Shown one piece after another: positions 62,273 to 64,000 of a stretch of 64,000 bases of DNA. The stretch comes from Lumbricus rubellus (lineage: Eukaryota > Annelida > Clitellata > Crassiclitellata > Lumbricidae), in NCBI GenBank assembly GCA_945859605.1, contig OX243811.1, positions 58,938,044-59,002,043 of the forward strand. Reading direction: 5' to 3'. The position numbers and the translations under genes are program-made. The notes beneath the pieces are model-generated. The model did no database searches, had not been told where the DNA came from, and worked only from the letters and a program-made list of their open reading frames with translations. The stretch's first letter is position 1. Every line of letters begins with the position of its first letter.

Positions 62273-64000
62273 GTACCATCTTACATCGACAGTCACGAAA
62301 AAGTAGCTTAGTTGATGATAGCACAAAAAATCCAACTCGCATAAAAGTCCAGAAAGTTGTTGTTGGCATGGTCCATTTGAACAAAGTTTTTTGATGCAGA
62401 TTTATTAACCTTAGCCTCCATGACAAACAGGTAGGGCCTAATGCGCATATCGCTTATATCTGGTTGAACTGTCATATAACTTTCGGCAGGGGATTATAGC
62501 CGTGGGGTAGAGTACCCAATGTAGTCCAGTACGGGTGATCCTGATCTGTTACTTACTTGCTAACCTACTCTGGTGAGTCCTAGCTAGCAAAGACGACACG
62601 GTGATTGGTTTTATATATAAATTATTATTAGACAAATATGGCGACGCCAGTCAAGATCGGCGAGAGTATTCAATACGACTCGCAGGTCAAAACCAGTTCG
62701 ATTACAATCTATAATTCTAAGTGTTCGAATCCGTAACTAAAGCACACCGTTATTATCTTTTAGTCTTAAACAGCCTACCTACCTATCTAACTAAATCTTG
62801 CGTCGAATCCCTGTCACCCAATAATACACTACCTATTCTTAATACAACTCTGGGGTGACAGACAGAATGTAGTTTTACACTCTATCTTATAGTCTGATGC
62901 GTGTATGACTCCCAGTGCTAGCCAATCGTCTGTTACGTGTTCTGTGATTGGTCCGCTTCCTGGTGTATGCCACCAATGGCATGTCGTTGCGTGCTTGCAT
63001 GCGCCGTCTGACTGACACCTCATGAATATTTATCCCCCCCGTATCTCCATGTGTGTAGTTGTTCCTGATTGACAGGTTGAGTGACAGTTGTACATATCTT
63101 ATCTTCCTCTGTGAACTATTCATGAGTTCCCCCTACATGTATGCAATATTGTGTATATTCTCAGCCATATCCATGTCCAATTATCTCCTCATTATAACTC
63201 TATGCATGTCTAATTATCTCCTCATTATACACCTCCCCACTATGCAGAAGATCCAACAATGTCCTCATTGTTCTAGTGTATGAATTAAGTGTGTGAATTT
63301 AAGGTCCCGTCCAAAATTTTGCTTAGATAAGAACGGTGTGGTTACATTAATACATGTACATGCTAATATAAGCACAACCACAAAATCACAACATCAATAG
63401 TTAAATCCCTACAATATAACTTACACAGTTGTATGACTTTAGCATAGTTAAAAGTCCATTCACTTTAGCAATGTATCAAAGATAGTTAAAATGTTCTTGG
63501 TAGATAGAAATGTTTTTACAAATACAATTGTTCTGATGTGAGTTCGATCGTCCGAATAATATTCAATAATATAGCACGATATAAGCAAAGTCACAAAAAG
63601 CACAACATCAACAGTTACTATTTAGAATATCTAAATGTTCATCCAGGTCCACTTTGTTGCTAAAGAACCTGCTAATACTCATTTCGAAAAATTGTCAACA
63701 GCATAAGTATAATCATTGTTCCACATAGAAGAGAAATTGTGACTCTCTTTTTACGACTAAGATTAAATATACTAATATGTAGGACAACACCAAGTTTACA
63801 ACATATAACATATATTTTTACGACATGGCTTGATATAAGAATTTTGAACGCAGCATGGAGACAGAGAAATATCGAGAGTGACTCCTGAGAAAGCGCAGAA
63901 GTCGTCTCGTTGCATTGGTGTCTCTTTCGCAGATGGTTACATCTTCGCGAATCTGCTGCCGTTGACCATGTGTTTTCACAGCGTAACATAGATGCCCTTT
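62273..64000. other. Start of the gene B intron after the transmembrane exon
   Basis: No exon like gene A 11206-11267 is found. Near 63169-63230 there is a short direct repeat (TAATTATCTCCTCATTATA). Nothing else recognised up to the window end. Confidence 0.45.

Noticed and set aside
62637..62690. ATGGCGACG segment as a primer-binding site of a further LTR element
   Set aside because: No matching LTR pair or gag frame found within the window.

Overview
This is animal nuclear DNA: split genes with GT-AG introns, calcium-binding EGF modules, WSC modules and a receptor tyrosine phosphatase, plus many transposons. A marine invertebrate is likely, from the EGF/WSC phosphatase architecture, the Polinton and the mix of LINEs, hAT, mariner and Ty3/gypsy elements. 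I cannot name the species. Host DNA is also marked by dozens of copies of the palindrome TAGGCCTA, which is missing from the large Polinton.

Two tandem plus-strand genes encode the host proteins. Gene A (2072-24037, 25 exons, 5' end outside the window) encodes the later part of a single-pass receptor: laminin-type EGF, EGF, five calcium-binding EGFs, a transmembrane helix, an intact catalytic phosphatase domain D1 and a degenerate D2. Gene B (27171 to past the right edge, 12 exons seen) starts with a signal peptide, then WSC, laminin-EGF, WSC, laminin-EGF, EGF, three calcium-binding EGFs and a transmembrane helix. The helix and its intron phase match gene A, so a phosphatase region is expected beyond 64000. 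All splice phases were checked by hand and stay in frame.

Intron 3 of gene B (30872-53834, about 23 kb) is a transposon nest. It holds a Polinton/Maverick of 15,480 bp (30900-46379; TIRs of 248 and 240 bp; TSD TCTATC) inserted in the tetranucleotide tail of a LINE. It also holds a mariner relic (47128-48363), a palindromic mariner-type MITE (48380-48727) and a young Ty3/gypsy element (48743-53474; near-identical LTRs, TSD GACCTA).

The Polinton carries a virus-like set: protein-primed DNA polymerase B (one in-frame TGA), retrovirus-type integrase with chromodomain, packaging ATPase, adenain-type protease, major and minor capsid proteins, a phospholipase A2-like protein, two pVI-like glycine-rich proteins, a dUTPase-fold protein, an HNH endonuclease and two fibre-like proteins. 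The fibre-like proteins share a stem but end in different heads (C1q-like and discoidin-like). Replication, integration, packaging, maturation, membrane breach and attachment are all represented.

Other inserts: a 3.2-kb element with inverted, variant-ordered minisatellite ends (2508-5681), a smaller relative (about 21777-22348), two hAT-type elements (18479-19436; 23196-23462, the latter against a splice donor), a mariner-type MITE (28990-29901) and several LINE 3' fragments.
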